In this document: in pieces, positions 1-7,456 of the stretch
Layout: every line of letters begins with the position of its first letter
Numbering within the stretch: position 1 is the stretch's first letter
From: Sporosarcina ureae
GTDB lineage: Bacteria > Bacillota > Bacilli > Bacillales_A > Planococcaceae
DNA: 47,118 nt
Assembly: GCF_029267015.1 (NCBI RefSeq)
Contig: NZ_JARIEA010000028.1
Span: forward strand, 1 to 47,118
Reading direction: 5' to 3'
Notes under the pieces: generated by a model
Told to the model about the DNA's origin: nothing
Database searches by the model: none
The model's input: only the letters and a program-made list of their open reading frames with translations
Program-made: the position numbers and the translations under genes

Positions 1-182
1 GGGGCGACTCCCGATGGATCAGCCCGATCAGGTGAGACAACCAAAAAGGAGCACAGCGACTTGGTTGGCTCACCGCGGGCCCATGGGAAAGCGTCCCCCA
101 ACTGGAGCTTCCATCCCGAACCACTCAAAAATTCACTCACCACTTCCAAGCCCTTGCTCTTGAACTTGAACTTGAACTTAAC
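1..182 (+). repeat. Hairpin-type intergenic repeat, copy 1, with hexamer tail
   Basis: Bases 1-116 match the reverse complement of 20721-20853 along nearly their whole length, including a shared end that reads GCTTCCATCC (107-116). The copy runs off the left window edge, so its 5' arm is missing. Inside it GGTGAG/CTCACC and CAACC/GGTTG pair around an unpaired loop near 43-67, giving a stem-loop core. After a conserved CACTCA-rich spacer comes a short tandem array of CTTGAA (about 159-182). No protein is supported here. I read it as a dispersed non-coding repeat; its family name is unknown to me. Confidence 0.75.
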
Positions 183-186
183 CTTA

Positions 187-222
187 TACAAAAAGAGAGA
201 TGCCCCATTCAAGGGACATCTC
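187..222 (-). terminator. Intrinsic terminator of the Usp-domain gene
   Basis: Arms 197-206 and 213-222 form a 10-position stem with one G-T pair. On the minus strand it is followed by a T-rich run (CTCTTTTTGT). It lies just after the stop codon at 231-233. Confidence 0.8.
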
Positions 223-230
223 AAGTGATA

Positions 231-905
231 TTAATTCTGTATCTTGCACTGGATCTTGCTTGAGTCGATTACCTGGTCATCTTCTATCTGTACCTGGCAG
301 ATCTTGTTATTCTGCATGAACTTAAAAAGACCGTTATTGAAATCCGTACCGATCTCCTTAAAGAAAATTCCCTCGTACTGCGCATGTTTCGAAAGCGTGA
401 AGTTTATGCGGAAGTTATCACCATCTGGAACTAGATAGGCACGTACTCCCTTTTCAAACGTCCCTTCCGTCTCACTCTTAATCGCACGATCAACCGACAC
501 GACATGAAAATCCACAAATGGAATTTCTCTCAACAGAACATTCATGAATGAACCTTTTGTGATTTCTTCCCAGCGACTTTGTGCAGTCTGTCCGATAATA
601 ATCTGTGTAATACCGTACTGGTGAGCCACTTCTTTGATGACCTTTGCAGTAGGGCGCTTCTCATCATCGCGAATAATGAACGCCTCTACATCTAACTCTT
701 CCGCAAGCTCTTTCCATCGGTCTACATACTCCGACTTCTCTACATCGAAATCATCTAGTGGAGCAGGATCGACGGTCAGGATATAGAGCGGACAGTCCAT
801 GATTGCAGCAATTTTATATCCTCTGTTAATGAGACGTTCACCATTTGGACCGTAATACACACAAACGAGAATGCTCTCGTCCATACGGCTTTTCATTTTG
901 CCCAT
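231..905 (-). CDS. KdpD-type universal stress domain protein
   Basis: A 224-residue soluble protein. Residues about 10-140 look like the Usp (UspA-like) domain found in the sensor kinase KdpD: an opening VCVYYGPNGERLINRG (14-29) and GQTAQSRWEEITKGS (105-119) followed by LLREIP and a VDFHVVS strand. The kinase itself and the N-terminal KdpD P-loop domain are absent. Residues about 150-224 match nothing I recognise. ATG at 903-905 has an AGGTG site about 10 bases upstream. In Staphylococcus aureus the KdpD Usp domain binds cyclic di-AMP, a regulator of potassium uptake; whether this protein does is inference. It is divergent from the mrp operon across about 290 bases, which fits a role near ion homeostasis but proves nothing. 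Confidence 0.75.
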   Translation of the reverse strand: MGKMKSRMDESILVCVYYGPNGERLINRGYKIAAIMDCPLYILTVDPAPLDDFDVEKSEYVDRWKELAEELDVEAFIIRDDEKRPTAKVIKEVAHQYGITQIIIGQTAQSRWEEITKGSFMNVLLREIPFVDFHVVSVDRAIKSETEGTFEKGVRAYLVPDGDNFRINFTLSKHAQYEGIFFKEIGTDFNNGLFKFMQNNKICQVQIEDDQVIDSSKIQCKIQN

Positions 906-956
906 AATGACTCTTCACCTCTTCGAATTCTATAAACTACGTGTATTCGGTTCACA

Positions 957-1075
957 TATTAGGGGAATGCTTTCCGCTGCAATTCCGCCAGAGAACCTCA
1001 TCCCAGAGACGGGATTACGAACTTGGCCTTACAGTATGCTGACCGCGCTTCCTATGCGGTTTTTGATAAAGTAGT
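957..1075 (+). promoter_or_regulatory. Possible structured leader with attenuator hairpin upstream of mrpA
   Basis: Three hairpins lie in order on the plus strand. The first pairs 964-970 with 979-986 (one bulge). The second pairs ATCCC 1000-1004 with GGGAT 1011-1015 round a six-base loop. The third pairs ACCGC 1042-1046 with GCGGT 1056-1060 and runs straight into TTTTT, which looks like a short intrinsic terminator 130 bases before the mrpA start. It does not match the consensus of any riboswitch class I know. The minus-strand reading has no terminator. Confidence 0.35.
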
Positions 1076-1192
1076 GTATACTTTTCAGTAGAGAATATAT
1101 TCTATACTTAGAGTCCCATTATGCATAACGTATAGGGTTCAGTCAAGAGTCCCTCAGTATTATATAAAAAAATATTTTTTGGAGGTGTTAGA

Positions 1193-3607
1193 TTGATAAC
1201 TGTCTTGCTGGCAATTTTCTTACCATTTATCGCAGCGTGTTTAGTGCCATTTATACATAAGTTCTTGACAGGTCGACGAATTGGTTGGTTCGTGATTACA
1301 ATTCCGCTCTTCTTATTCATTTTACTACTCCGTTTAGTTCCATCGCTTTCAAATGGAGCTTCTTATTTATATACATTCCCTTGGATACCTTCTGCAGGTG
1401 TCCATTTTTCCACTCATTTAGATGGATTGAGTATGATTTTTGCTTTATTGATTACGGGCATTGGAAGTTTAGTTGTGCTGTATTCCATTTATTATCTTTC
1501 AGAGCGAGAAGCGATCGGGCGTTTCTATACATATTTACTACTTTTCATGGGCGCTATGTTGGGAGTCGTTTTATCTGATAACTTGATCGTTCTTTACGTA
1601 TTTTGGGAATTAACGAGTATTTCCTCGTTTCTATTGATTGCATTTTGGTATCACCGAAAACAATCCAGATACGGAGCGAAGAAATCCATGCTCATTACCG
1701 TCACGGGCGGTGTTTTCATGTTAGTTGGATTTTTAATGCTCTATACGATCACAGGGACATTTAATTTGCAGGAGTTAATCGCCATGCGGGAAGTGATTGC
1801 AGCGGATTCGTTATTCATCCCTGCCATGCTACTTGTTTTGCTTGGTGCGTTCACCAAGTCTGCGCAGTTCCCATTCCATATTTGGTTGCCTGACGCAATG
1901 GAAGCACCTACGCCTGTCAGCGCCTATCTACACTCCGCGACGATGGTTAAAGCAGGGATTTATTTAGTGGCACGTTTTACACCGATTTTCGCAGGTGATG
2001 CGACATGGTTCTATGTTGTGTCTTGTGTAGGATTATTGACGATGCTATGGGGGTCTGTGAATGCTGTGAAGCAAACGGATCTAAAAGCTCTACTCGCTTT
2101 CTCTACAGTGAGTCAGCTCGGAATGATCATGAGTTTGTTAGGCATTGGATCACTGGCATTCGCATCTTCTGAGAGTGCGCAAGTCGCATTGTTTACTGCT
2201 GCGACGTTCGCTGCATTATTTCATTTAATTAATCATTCTACCTTTAAGGGCGCTTTATTTATGGTCGTCGGTATTTTAGATCATCAGCTAGGTACGCGTA
2301 ATATTAAACGGCTTGGTGGATTAGCTACTATTATGCCGATCACGTTTACCATCGCATTGATCGGTAGTTTTTCCATGGCAGGCCTTCCACCATTTAACGG
2401 CTTCTTAAGTAAAGAACTCTTTTTTGAAGCCGTGCTGTCATTGAAAGATGCGAATCTGCTGACGATGGATTCGGTGGTGTCATTGTTCCCGATCGTTGCA
2501 TGGATCGGAAGTATATTCACTTTCATTTATTGCATGATTATTGTATTTCAGACGTTTTTCGGCAAAGTACCGCCACCAGTGTCGGGACAGCGACCTGCAC
2601 ATGAAGCACCGATTCAAATGCTGATTTCACCGATAGTTCTTGGGAGTCTAGTCGTACTGATATTCTTCTTCCCGAATCTGCTCGGTACGTATATTTTAGG
2701 GCCCGCAATGAATGCGGTGTATCCAAAATTCGAAGGAATGACCGGTCTAATACCTGAAATTCATGTGTGGCATGGATGGGGTATGCCAATCTTTATGACG
2801 ATTGGTTTGGTTGTCGCCGGAGTCTTATTGTATCGTTTCTTGCGTTACTGGAAAGGCATCTACAGATTAGGCTTTTTACAATGGACGCTCGACCGCTTTT
2901 ATAATGCATTTTTAATTCGGACTGAACGAATGGCTTCTGTTGTGACGAAAACCTATATGACTGGATCGGTACGTGACTATGTTGCTTATATCATGTTGAT
3001 TTTCATTGCCCTTGTCGGAGTAGGGTTAGTAGGTTTTCAACAATTCATTTTCGACTTTACGAATGATGCCCCAATAGAGATCAATGAAGGTATTATTATC
3101 TTCGTCATGATGTGTTCAAGTGTGGCGATTTTGTATGCGAAGTCAAGGATTGCTGCTATTGTTCTTAATGGTGTATTGGGCTATTCCATTGCGATTCTAT
3201 TTGTCGTATTCCGCGCACCAGATTTGGCATTGACGCAAATAGTTGTCGAGACGGTCACGACAGTGTTGTTCTTGCTTTGCTTCTATTACTTACCAGAGTG
3301 GAAGCCTGAACATAAATCGATTTCTATGCGAGTGCGTAATGGATTGATCGCGATCGCTTCGGGGACAGCTGTCACAGTGGTTGCACTACTCGTGCAAGGT
3401 CATTCCATCTATCCATCTATCTCAATTTATTATGAAACGGCATCACGGATTGCTGGCGGTCTAAATGTGGTCAACACGATACTTGGGGACTTCCGTGCGT
3501 TCGATACGATGCTTGAGGTATTGGTATTGTTCATCGGAGGTCTTGGCGTATACTCATTAGTCAAACTGCGTCGCAAGAAGGGAGCGGATCACTCTGAAGA
3601 AAAATGA
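1193..3607 (+). CDS. mrpA: Na+/H+ antiporter subunit A
   Basis: This is the 804-residue large subunit of the multisubunit Mrp (Mnh/Sha) cation/proton antiporter, related to complex I NuoL. It is a polytopic membrane protein. The antiporter core includes LYVFWELTSISSFLLI and KSAQFPFHIWLPDAMEAPTP (about residues 220-240), holding the Glu and Lys that carry protons in this family. The C-terminal 200 residues form the MrpA-specific extension (FRAPDLALTQIVVETVT). Length agrees with the roughly 800 residues of Bacillus MrpA. The start is TTG with GGAGGTG five bases upstream. It is first of seven overlapping or abutting mrp genes. The complex expels Na+ using the proton gradient and supports pH and salt tolerance. 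Confidence 0.95.
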   Translation: MITVLLAIFLPFIAACLVPFIHKFLTGRRIGWFVITIPLFLFILLLRLVPSLSNGASYLYTFPWIPSAGVHFSTHLDGLSMIFALLITGIGSLVVLYSIYYLSEREAIGRFYTYLLLFMGAMLGVVLSDNLIVLYVFWELTSISSFLLIAFWYHRKQSRYGAKKSMLITVTGGVFMLVGFLMLYTITGTFNLQELIAMREVIAADSLFIPAMLLVLLGAFTKSAQFPFHIWLPDAMEAPTPVSAYLHSATMVKAGIYLVARFTPIFAGDATWFYVVSCVGLLTMLWGSVNAVKQTDLKALLAFSTVSQLGMIMSLLGIGSLAFASSESAQVALFTAATFAALFHLINHSTFKGALFMVVGILDHQLGTRNIKRLGGLATIMPITFTIALIGSFSMAGLPPFNGFLSKELFFEAVLSLKDANLLTMDSVVSLFPIVAWIGSIFTFIYCMIIVFQTFFGKVPPPVSGQRPAHEAPIQMLISPIVLGSLVVLIFFFPNLLGTYILGPAMNAVYPKFEGMTGLIPEIHVWHGWGMPIFMTIGLVVAGVLLYRFLRYWKGIYRLGFLQWTLDRFYNAFLIRTERMASVVTKTYMTGSVRDYVAYIMLIFIALVGVGLVGFQQFIFDFTNDAPIEINEGIIIFVMMCSSVAILYAKSRIAAIVLNGVLGYSIAILFVVFRAPDLALTQIVVETVTTVLFLLCFYYLPEWKPEHKSISMRVRNGLIAIASGTAVTVVALLVQGHSIYPSISIYYETASRIAGGLNVVNTILGDFRAFDTMLEVLVLFIGGLGVYSLVKLRRKKGADHSEEK

Positions 3608-4019
3608 TGTGATCTTACAAACAGTCACGAAGATTGTTTTCTTCATCATCTTGACGTTTGGAGTGGAGCTATTTTTAGCGGGACATAATAATCCGGGCGG
3701 TGGCTTTATTGGCGGACTTGTGCTCTCTTCGGCGTTTGTATTGTTGTACTTGGTTTATGACATAGAAACCGTTCACCGCGGGACACCGTTTGATTTTAAA
3801 CGAGTGGCGGCACTTGGTGTGTTGCTGGCGGTAGGGACGGGGATGTTGTCGATAGTGTTCGGTGAGCCTTTCCTGACTCAGACAACGTGGCTAGTGGATT
3901 TACCGGTTTTCGGTGAGACGAAACTTGGAACGATGACGATTTTCGAAGCAGGCGTCGCGTTGACTGTGCTCGGTGTCGTCGTGACCATTATTTTAGGAAT
4001 CAGTGAGGACGTGGAGTAA
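3594..4019 (+). CDS. mrpB: Na+/H+ antiporter subunit B
   Basis: MrpB (DUF4040/MnhB family) membrane subunit, recognised by FLAGHNNPGGGFIGGLVLSSAF and several hydrophobic segments. A conventional start would be GTG at 3609, but that has no Shine-Dalgarno site and cuts off a KKNDVIL segment that aligns with the NDLIL start region of staphylococcal MnhB. A CTG at 3594 sits nine bases after AAGGGAG (3578-3584) and gives about 141 residues, near the family length, so I place the start there. The gene overlaps the end of mrpA and its stop overlaps the mrpC ATG (TAATG). Confidence 0.9.
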   Translation: MKKNDVILQTVTKIVFFIILTFGVELFLAGHNNPGGGFIGGLVLSSAFVLLYLVYDIETVHRGTPFDFKRVAALGVLLAVGTGMLSIVFGEPFLTQTTWLVDLPVFGETKLGTMTIFEAGVALTVLGVVVTIILGISEDVE

Positions 4020-4351
4020 TGGAGACATTAATTACCCTTCTGGTTGGAGTGCTGGTGACTGTAGGCGTCTATTTACTTCTGTCAAAAGAGATGTTGCGAA
4101 TCATTTTAGGGACCGCAATCCTATCGCATGCCATTAACTTATTATTACTAACGATGGGCGGTTTGAAAAAAGGGGACGTGCCCTTACTGACAGAAAATGC
4201 GGCTGAATATACGGATGCCTTACCACAAGCGCTTATTTTAACGGCGATTGTCATCAGCTTTGCGGTGACGGCATTTTTGCTCGTATTATCTTACCGTTTG
4301 TATCAGGAGTCTAACCGTGGACCTGGATTGCGAGGACGACAAGATGAATAA
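4019..4351 (+). CDS. mrpC: Na+/H+ antiporter subunit C
   Basis: A 110-residue membrane protein of the MnhC/NuoK family with three hydrophobic segments. The block LRIILGTAILSHAINLLLLT and the loop with DALPQALILTAIVISFA are typical; the latter carries the conserved PQALILTAIVI signature. Its ATG overlaps the mrpB stop codon and its end overlaps the start of mrpD, indicating translational coupling. It is required to assemble the Mrp complex together with subunit D. Confidence 0.93.
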   Translation: METLITLLVGVLVTVGVYLLLSKEMLRIILGTAILSHAINLLLLTMGGLKKGDVPLLTENAAEYTDALPQALILTAIVISFAVTAFLLVLSYRLYQESNRGPGLRGRQDE

Positions 4352-5828
4352 TTTATTAGTATTGCCTATGATTCTGCCTGTTTTGGTAGGTGTGATTTTA
4401 GTGTTCTTACGCCCCTATATCCGTGTGCAACGTGTGCTGAGTATTCTAACGATAATTGCTTCTGCTGGGATAGCTGCGTATTGCTTGCAGCAAATTCATC
4501 TGCACGGCATTATGCGACTAGATTTTGGAGGCTGGCTACCACCACATGGTATTTTATTTGTGGGCGATTCATTCGCTATGTTGCTAGTACTTACCACATG
4601 CGTTGTTTCGAGTATTATTTTACTGTATTCATTCGCTTCGACAGGAGTAGAGACAGAGACGATGTTTTTCTACCCGTTCTTCCTGTTTTTAATCGCGGGT
4701 GTCAACGGTTCATTTTTGACGGGAGATTTATTTAACCTCTTTGTTTGTTTTGAAGTAATGTTACTAGCTTCCTATGTATTGCTGACTCTTGGTGGACGCA
4801 AGATGCAATTGAAGGAAGGTATTACTTATGTGTTAATCAATGTATTGGCATCATGGTTTTTCTTGCTGGGTATTGCGTATTTATATGGTGCTCTTGGTAC
4901 GTTAAACATGGCACATGTCGCAGTACGTGTAGCAGAAACGGGACAAGGACCGCTGCTAACCTTAATTGCGATCATTTTCTTGATTGTCTTTAGTTTAAAA
5001 GCGGGTTTATTAATGTATTTCTGGTTGCCTGGTTCCTATTCTGCCCCACCTACAGCGGTTGCCGCTCTGTTCGGTGCATTATTAACGAAGGTCGGAATCT
5101 ACGCGCTATACCGGATGTTCACGCTAATATTTATACATGATCCATTAATTTATACAATCATTGGTGTACTAGCGGTCGTGACGATGGTAGCGGGCTGTCT
5201 CGGAGCTATTGCCTATACAGACGTACGTCAAATCGTTTCATATAACGTGATCATTTCCGTTGGCTTTGTGCTGACAGGTTTGGCGATTGGTACGTATACA
5301 GCATTTCAGGGAGCAAGTTATTATTTAGTTCATGACATGGTAAGTAAAGCGTTGCTGTTTTTATTGGCAGGCACAGTCGTGTATTTAACAGGTCGTTCGA
5401 AGTTTCAAGAAATCAGTGGATTGATCCGGAACTATCCGCTTGCCGGCTGGTTATTTTTCATGACGATGCTTGCCATTGCAGGCATTCCACCACTAAGCGG
5501 TTTTATTGGAAAAGTGTATATAGGCTTGGGTGCAATTGAAAAGGGATCGTATGTACTGTTGGTCGTAGCATTTTTGTCGAGTATTGGTGTGTTATATTCA
5601 TTGCTGCGTATTTTCCTCAACAGCTTTTGGGGAGAAACGACAATCAGCGAAGATGATCAGAAGCCATTTGAAAAGAGGATGGGGTTACCGCTAGTATTAC
5701 TTGCGGTACTAGTAGTGGGATTAGGTATCGGTGCAGAATTAATAGCACCTTATATACAAGACGCAGCCAATACGCTGGCCAATCCCGAACAATATATTCG
5801 TGCCGTTCTGGGCGACGATTTAAAATAG
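4344..5828 (+). CDS. mrpD: Na+/H+ antiporter subunit D
   Basis: MrpD, the second NuoN/NuoM-like antiporter subunit, 494 residues from the ATG at 4344 (MNNLLVLPM), matching the 493 or so of Bacillus MrpD. An in-frame GTG at 4317 would add nine residues lying inside mrpC and lacks a ribosome site. Key motifs are LFNLFVCFEVMLLASYVLL (conserved Glu), FSLKAGLLMYFWLPGSYSAP (conserved Lys and the discontinuous helix) and YYLVHDMVSKALLFLLAG. It is a polytopic proton-translocating subunit, translationally coupled to mrpC. Confidence 0.94.
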   Translation: MNNLLVLPMILPVLVGVILVFLRPYIRVQRVLSILTIIASAGIAAYCLQQIHLHGIMRLDFGGWLPPHGILFVGDSFAMLLVLTTCVVSSIILLYSFASTGVETETMFFYPFFLFLIAGVNGSFLTGDLFNLFVCFEVMLLASYVLLTLGGRKMQLKEGITYVLINVLASWFFLLGIAYLYGALGTLNMAHVAVRVAETGQGPLLTLIAIIFLIVFSLKAGLLMYFWLPGSYSAPPTAVAALFGALLTKVGIYALYRMFTLIFIHDPLIYTIIGVLAVVTMVAGCLGAIAYTDVRQIVSYNVIISVGFVLTGLAIGTYTAFQGASYYLVHDMVSKALLFLLAGTVVYLTGRSKFQEISGLIRNYPLAGWLFFMTMLAIAGIPPLSGFIGKVYIGLGAIEKGSYVLLVVAFLSSIGVLYSLLRIFLNSFWGETTISEDDQKPFEKRMGLPLVLLAVLVVGLGIGAELIAPYIQDAANTLANPEQYIRAVLGDDLK

Positions 5829-5843
5829 AAGGGAGAAATGGCC

Positions 5844-6326
5844 ATGCCAATACAGCTTCTGCTGAATTTATTCATTGCGTTTTTATGGATGTTATTAATG
5901 GATGAAGACGAGCTGAGATTCAATACGTTTTTCATGGGTTTTTTAGTCGGACTCGGAATCATTTTTGCCATGAGTCGTTTTTTTGGCACCCATTTCTATT
6001 TACGCAGAGTATACGCTGCTTGCAAGCTTTTGTTAATCTTTATAAGAGAGCTAACGCAATCAAGTATTGTGGTCATCTCCCAAATCATGAGACCTACATT
6101 GCAAATCAAGCCGGGTATCTTTAAGTACGAGACGATCCTGACGAGTGATGTTGAAGTGACCGTACTGTCCATGTTGCTGACTCTGACACCGGGTTCGGTT
6201 GTGATGGAAGTATCACCTGAAGGTAACGAATTATATATCCATGCAATGGATGTCGAAGAGTCTCGTGCCGGATTGATTAAACAACTGAAGAATTTCGAGA
6301 AAGCGATAATGGAGGTGACACGATGA
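5844..6326 (+). CDS. mrpE: Na+/H+ antiporter subunit E
   Basis: MrpE, about 160 residues with N-terminal membrane helices and a cytoplasmic C-terminal domain. The segment LLTLTPGSVVMEV followed by LYIHAMDV is the family signature. Two ATGs lie six bases apart; the second (5844) is chosen because AAGGGAG (5829-5835) is eight bases before it and only two before the first. The stop overlaps the mrpF start (ATGA at 6323). Confidence 0.93.
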   Translation: MPIQLLLNLFIAFLWMLLMDEDELRFNTFFMGFLVGLGIIFAMSRFFGTHFYLRRVYAACKLLLIFIRELTQSSIVVISQIMRPTLQIKPGIFKYETILTSDVEVTVLSMLLTLTPGSVVMEVSPEGNELYIHAMDVEESRAGLIKQLKNFEKAIMEVTR

Positions 6327-6607
6327 TAGCAGGTATGCTTACTATATCGGTCATACTATTCGCATTGACTATTTTGGTCGCCGTCATCCGGATTATCCTA
6401 GGGCCTTCGCTGCCGGATCGCGTCGTAGCACTCGATGTCATTGGAGTGAATTTGATTGCCACCATTGCAGTCGTGTCTGTGATTTTAAATACAAAAGCAT
6501 TTTTGGAAGCGATTTTGATCCTTGGTATTCTATCCTTTATCGGAACCATTGCATTTTCCAAGTTTATTGAGAGGGGGAAAATCGTTGAACGTAAGCGGGA
6601 TTGGTGA
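6323..6607 (+). CDS. mrpF: Na+/H+ antiporter subunit F
   Basis: MrpF, 94 residues with three hydrophobic helices. The block RIILGPSLPDRVVALDVIGVN is the conserved MnhF motif with its essential Asp. GAGGTG is seven bases before the ATG, within the end of mrpE. The gene's 3' end overlaps mrpG by 23 bases. Confidence 0.93.
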   Translation: MIAGMLTISVILFALTILVAVIRIILGPSLPDRVVALDVIGVNLIATIAVVSVILNTKAFLEAILILGILSFIGTIAFSKFIERGKIVERKRDW

Positions 6608-6950
6608 ATTTATAGGGGCTTTATTGATTTTGACAGGTGCTGTTGCCAGTATGTTGAGTGTCTTTGGCTTGATTCGTTTGCCAGATGTTTATACTCGATC
6701 ACATGCCGCAACGAAAAGTTCAACGTTGGCCGTGTTATTGACATTATCGGGCGCGTTTATCTATTTTCTCTTCTCGGAAAACTTTGTAAGTGTACGTCTT
6801 CTTCTAGGTATCGGCTTTGTCTTTTTGACAGCGCCGGTTGCTGGGCATGTAATTATTCGTGCTGCGTATCGATCGAAAGTGAAGCTCGCGGATATTTCTA
6901 CAGAAGATGAATTATATGAAAAAATTCACGGCGAAAGATCGGATAAATGA
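6585..6950 (+). CDS. mrpG: Na+/H+ antiporter subunit G
   Basis: MrpG, about 121 residues, last gene of the operon. It shows GALLILTGAVASMLSVFGLI then RLPDVYTRSHAATKSSTL, the family signature, and three membrane segments. The start is TTG at 6585, five bases after GAGGGGGAA. The open frame continues upstream to 6522, but that stretch lies inside mrpF and has no ribosome site. No strong terminator follows; the next feature is the CadC-type operator 14 bases after the stop. Confidence 0.92.
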   Translation: MNVSGIGEFIGALLILTGAVASMLSVFGLIRLPDVYTRSHAATKSSTLAVLLTLSGAFIYFLFSENFVSVRLLLGIGFVFLTAPVAGHVIIRAAYRSKVKLADISTEDELYEKIHGERSDK

Positions 6951-6963
6951 TTATACTATTGAT

Positions 6964-6979
6964 TCAAATGACTATTTGA
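6964..6979. promoter_or_regulatory. CadC-type operator
   Basis: TCAAAT (6964-6969), four bases, ATTTGA (6974-6979). This is the same inverted repeat and spacing as the operator bound by the plasmid pI258 cadmium sensor CadC. It lies just upstream of the -35 box of the cadC-like gene, so autorepression is likely. Confidence 0.75.
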
Positions 6980-6984
6980 TCAAA

Positions 6985-7013
6985 TTGATTTTCTGAATAA
7001 TATTCTATATAAT
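6985..7013 (+). promoter_or_regulatory. Sigma-A promoter of the cadC-like gene
   Basis: TTGATT (6985-6990) and TATAAT (7008-7013) are separated by 17 bases. The start codon is 37 bases downstream. Confidence 0.75.
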
Positions 7014-7049
7014 GACCGTAATCTACAGTCTATCGAATGGGGTGAAAAA

Positions 7050-7412
7050 GTGGTAAATCAAGATGCCTGTGAAGTGACGATTGTGCACGAGGATGTAGTT
7101 CGTAAAATCCGTAAAGAACTTCCGGATGTAACTGAAATGGTACAAATATTCAAAGCACTGGCTGATGAAACACGTTTGCGTATTGCTTATTCACTGACTT
7201 TGGAATCAGAAATGTGTGTCTGTGACGTAGCGGCAGTCATTCAATCTTCATCCGCTACCGCTTCCCATCATTTACGTTATTTACGGGATCATTCATTGGC
7301 CAAATCAGAAAGACGTGGAAAAATGGTATACTATTCTTTAGCAGATGAACATGTTGCAGACCTGGTGAAGATTGCTTACGAACACGCAATTGAAGCCCAG
7401 CAAACGATGTAA
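7050..7412 (+). CDS. cadC: ArsR/SmtB-family metal sensor, CadC-like
   Basis: A 120-residue winged-helix repressor of the ArsR/SmtB family. Cys7, Cys56 and Cys58 (the latter in MCVCD) match the CadC thiolate site for Cd/Pb/Zn. A DEH at 99-101 matches the structural zinc site of the last helix. The recognition helix is SSSATASHHLRYLRDHSL. The start is GTG with GGGGTG five bases upstream. CadC normally represses a cadmium-exporting P-type ATPase, but none follows; a GNAT gene does. Its targets are therefore either itself or elsewhere in the genome. Confidence 0.85.
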   Translation: MVNQDACEVTIVHEDVVRKIRKELPDVTEMVQIFKALADETRLRIAYSLTLESEMCVCDVAAVIQSSSATASHHLRYLRDHSLAKSERRGKMVYYSLADEHVADLVKIAYEHAIEAQQTM

Positions 7413-7456
7413 CGTCACGTGTGGCGCTTGCATACAGGCATGATGGAGGAGTTTTA

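Noticed and set aside
957..1075. ydaO-type c-di-AMP riboswitch on either strand
   Set aside because: Despite the Usp and mrp neighbours, the conserved ydaO blocks cannot be found.
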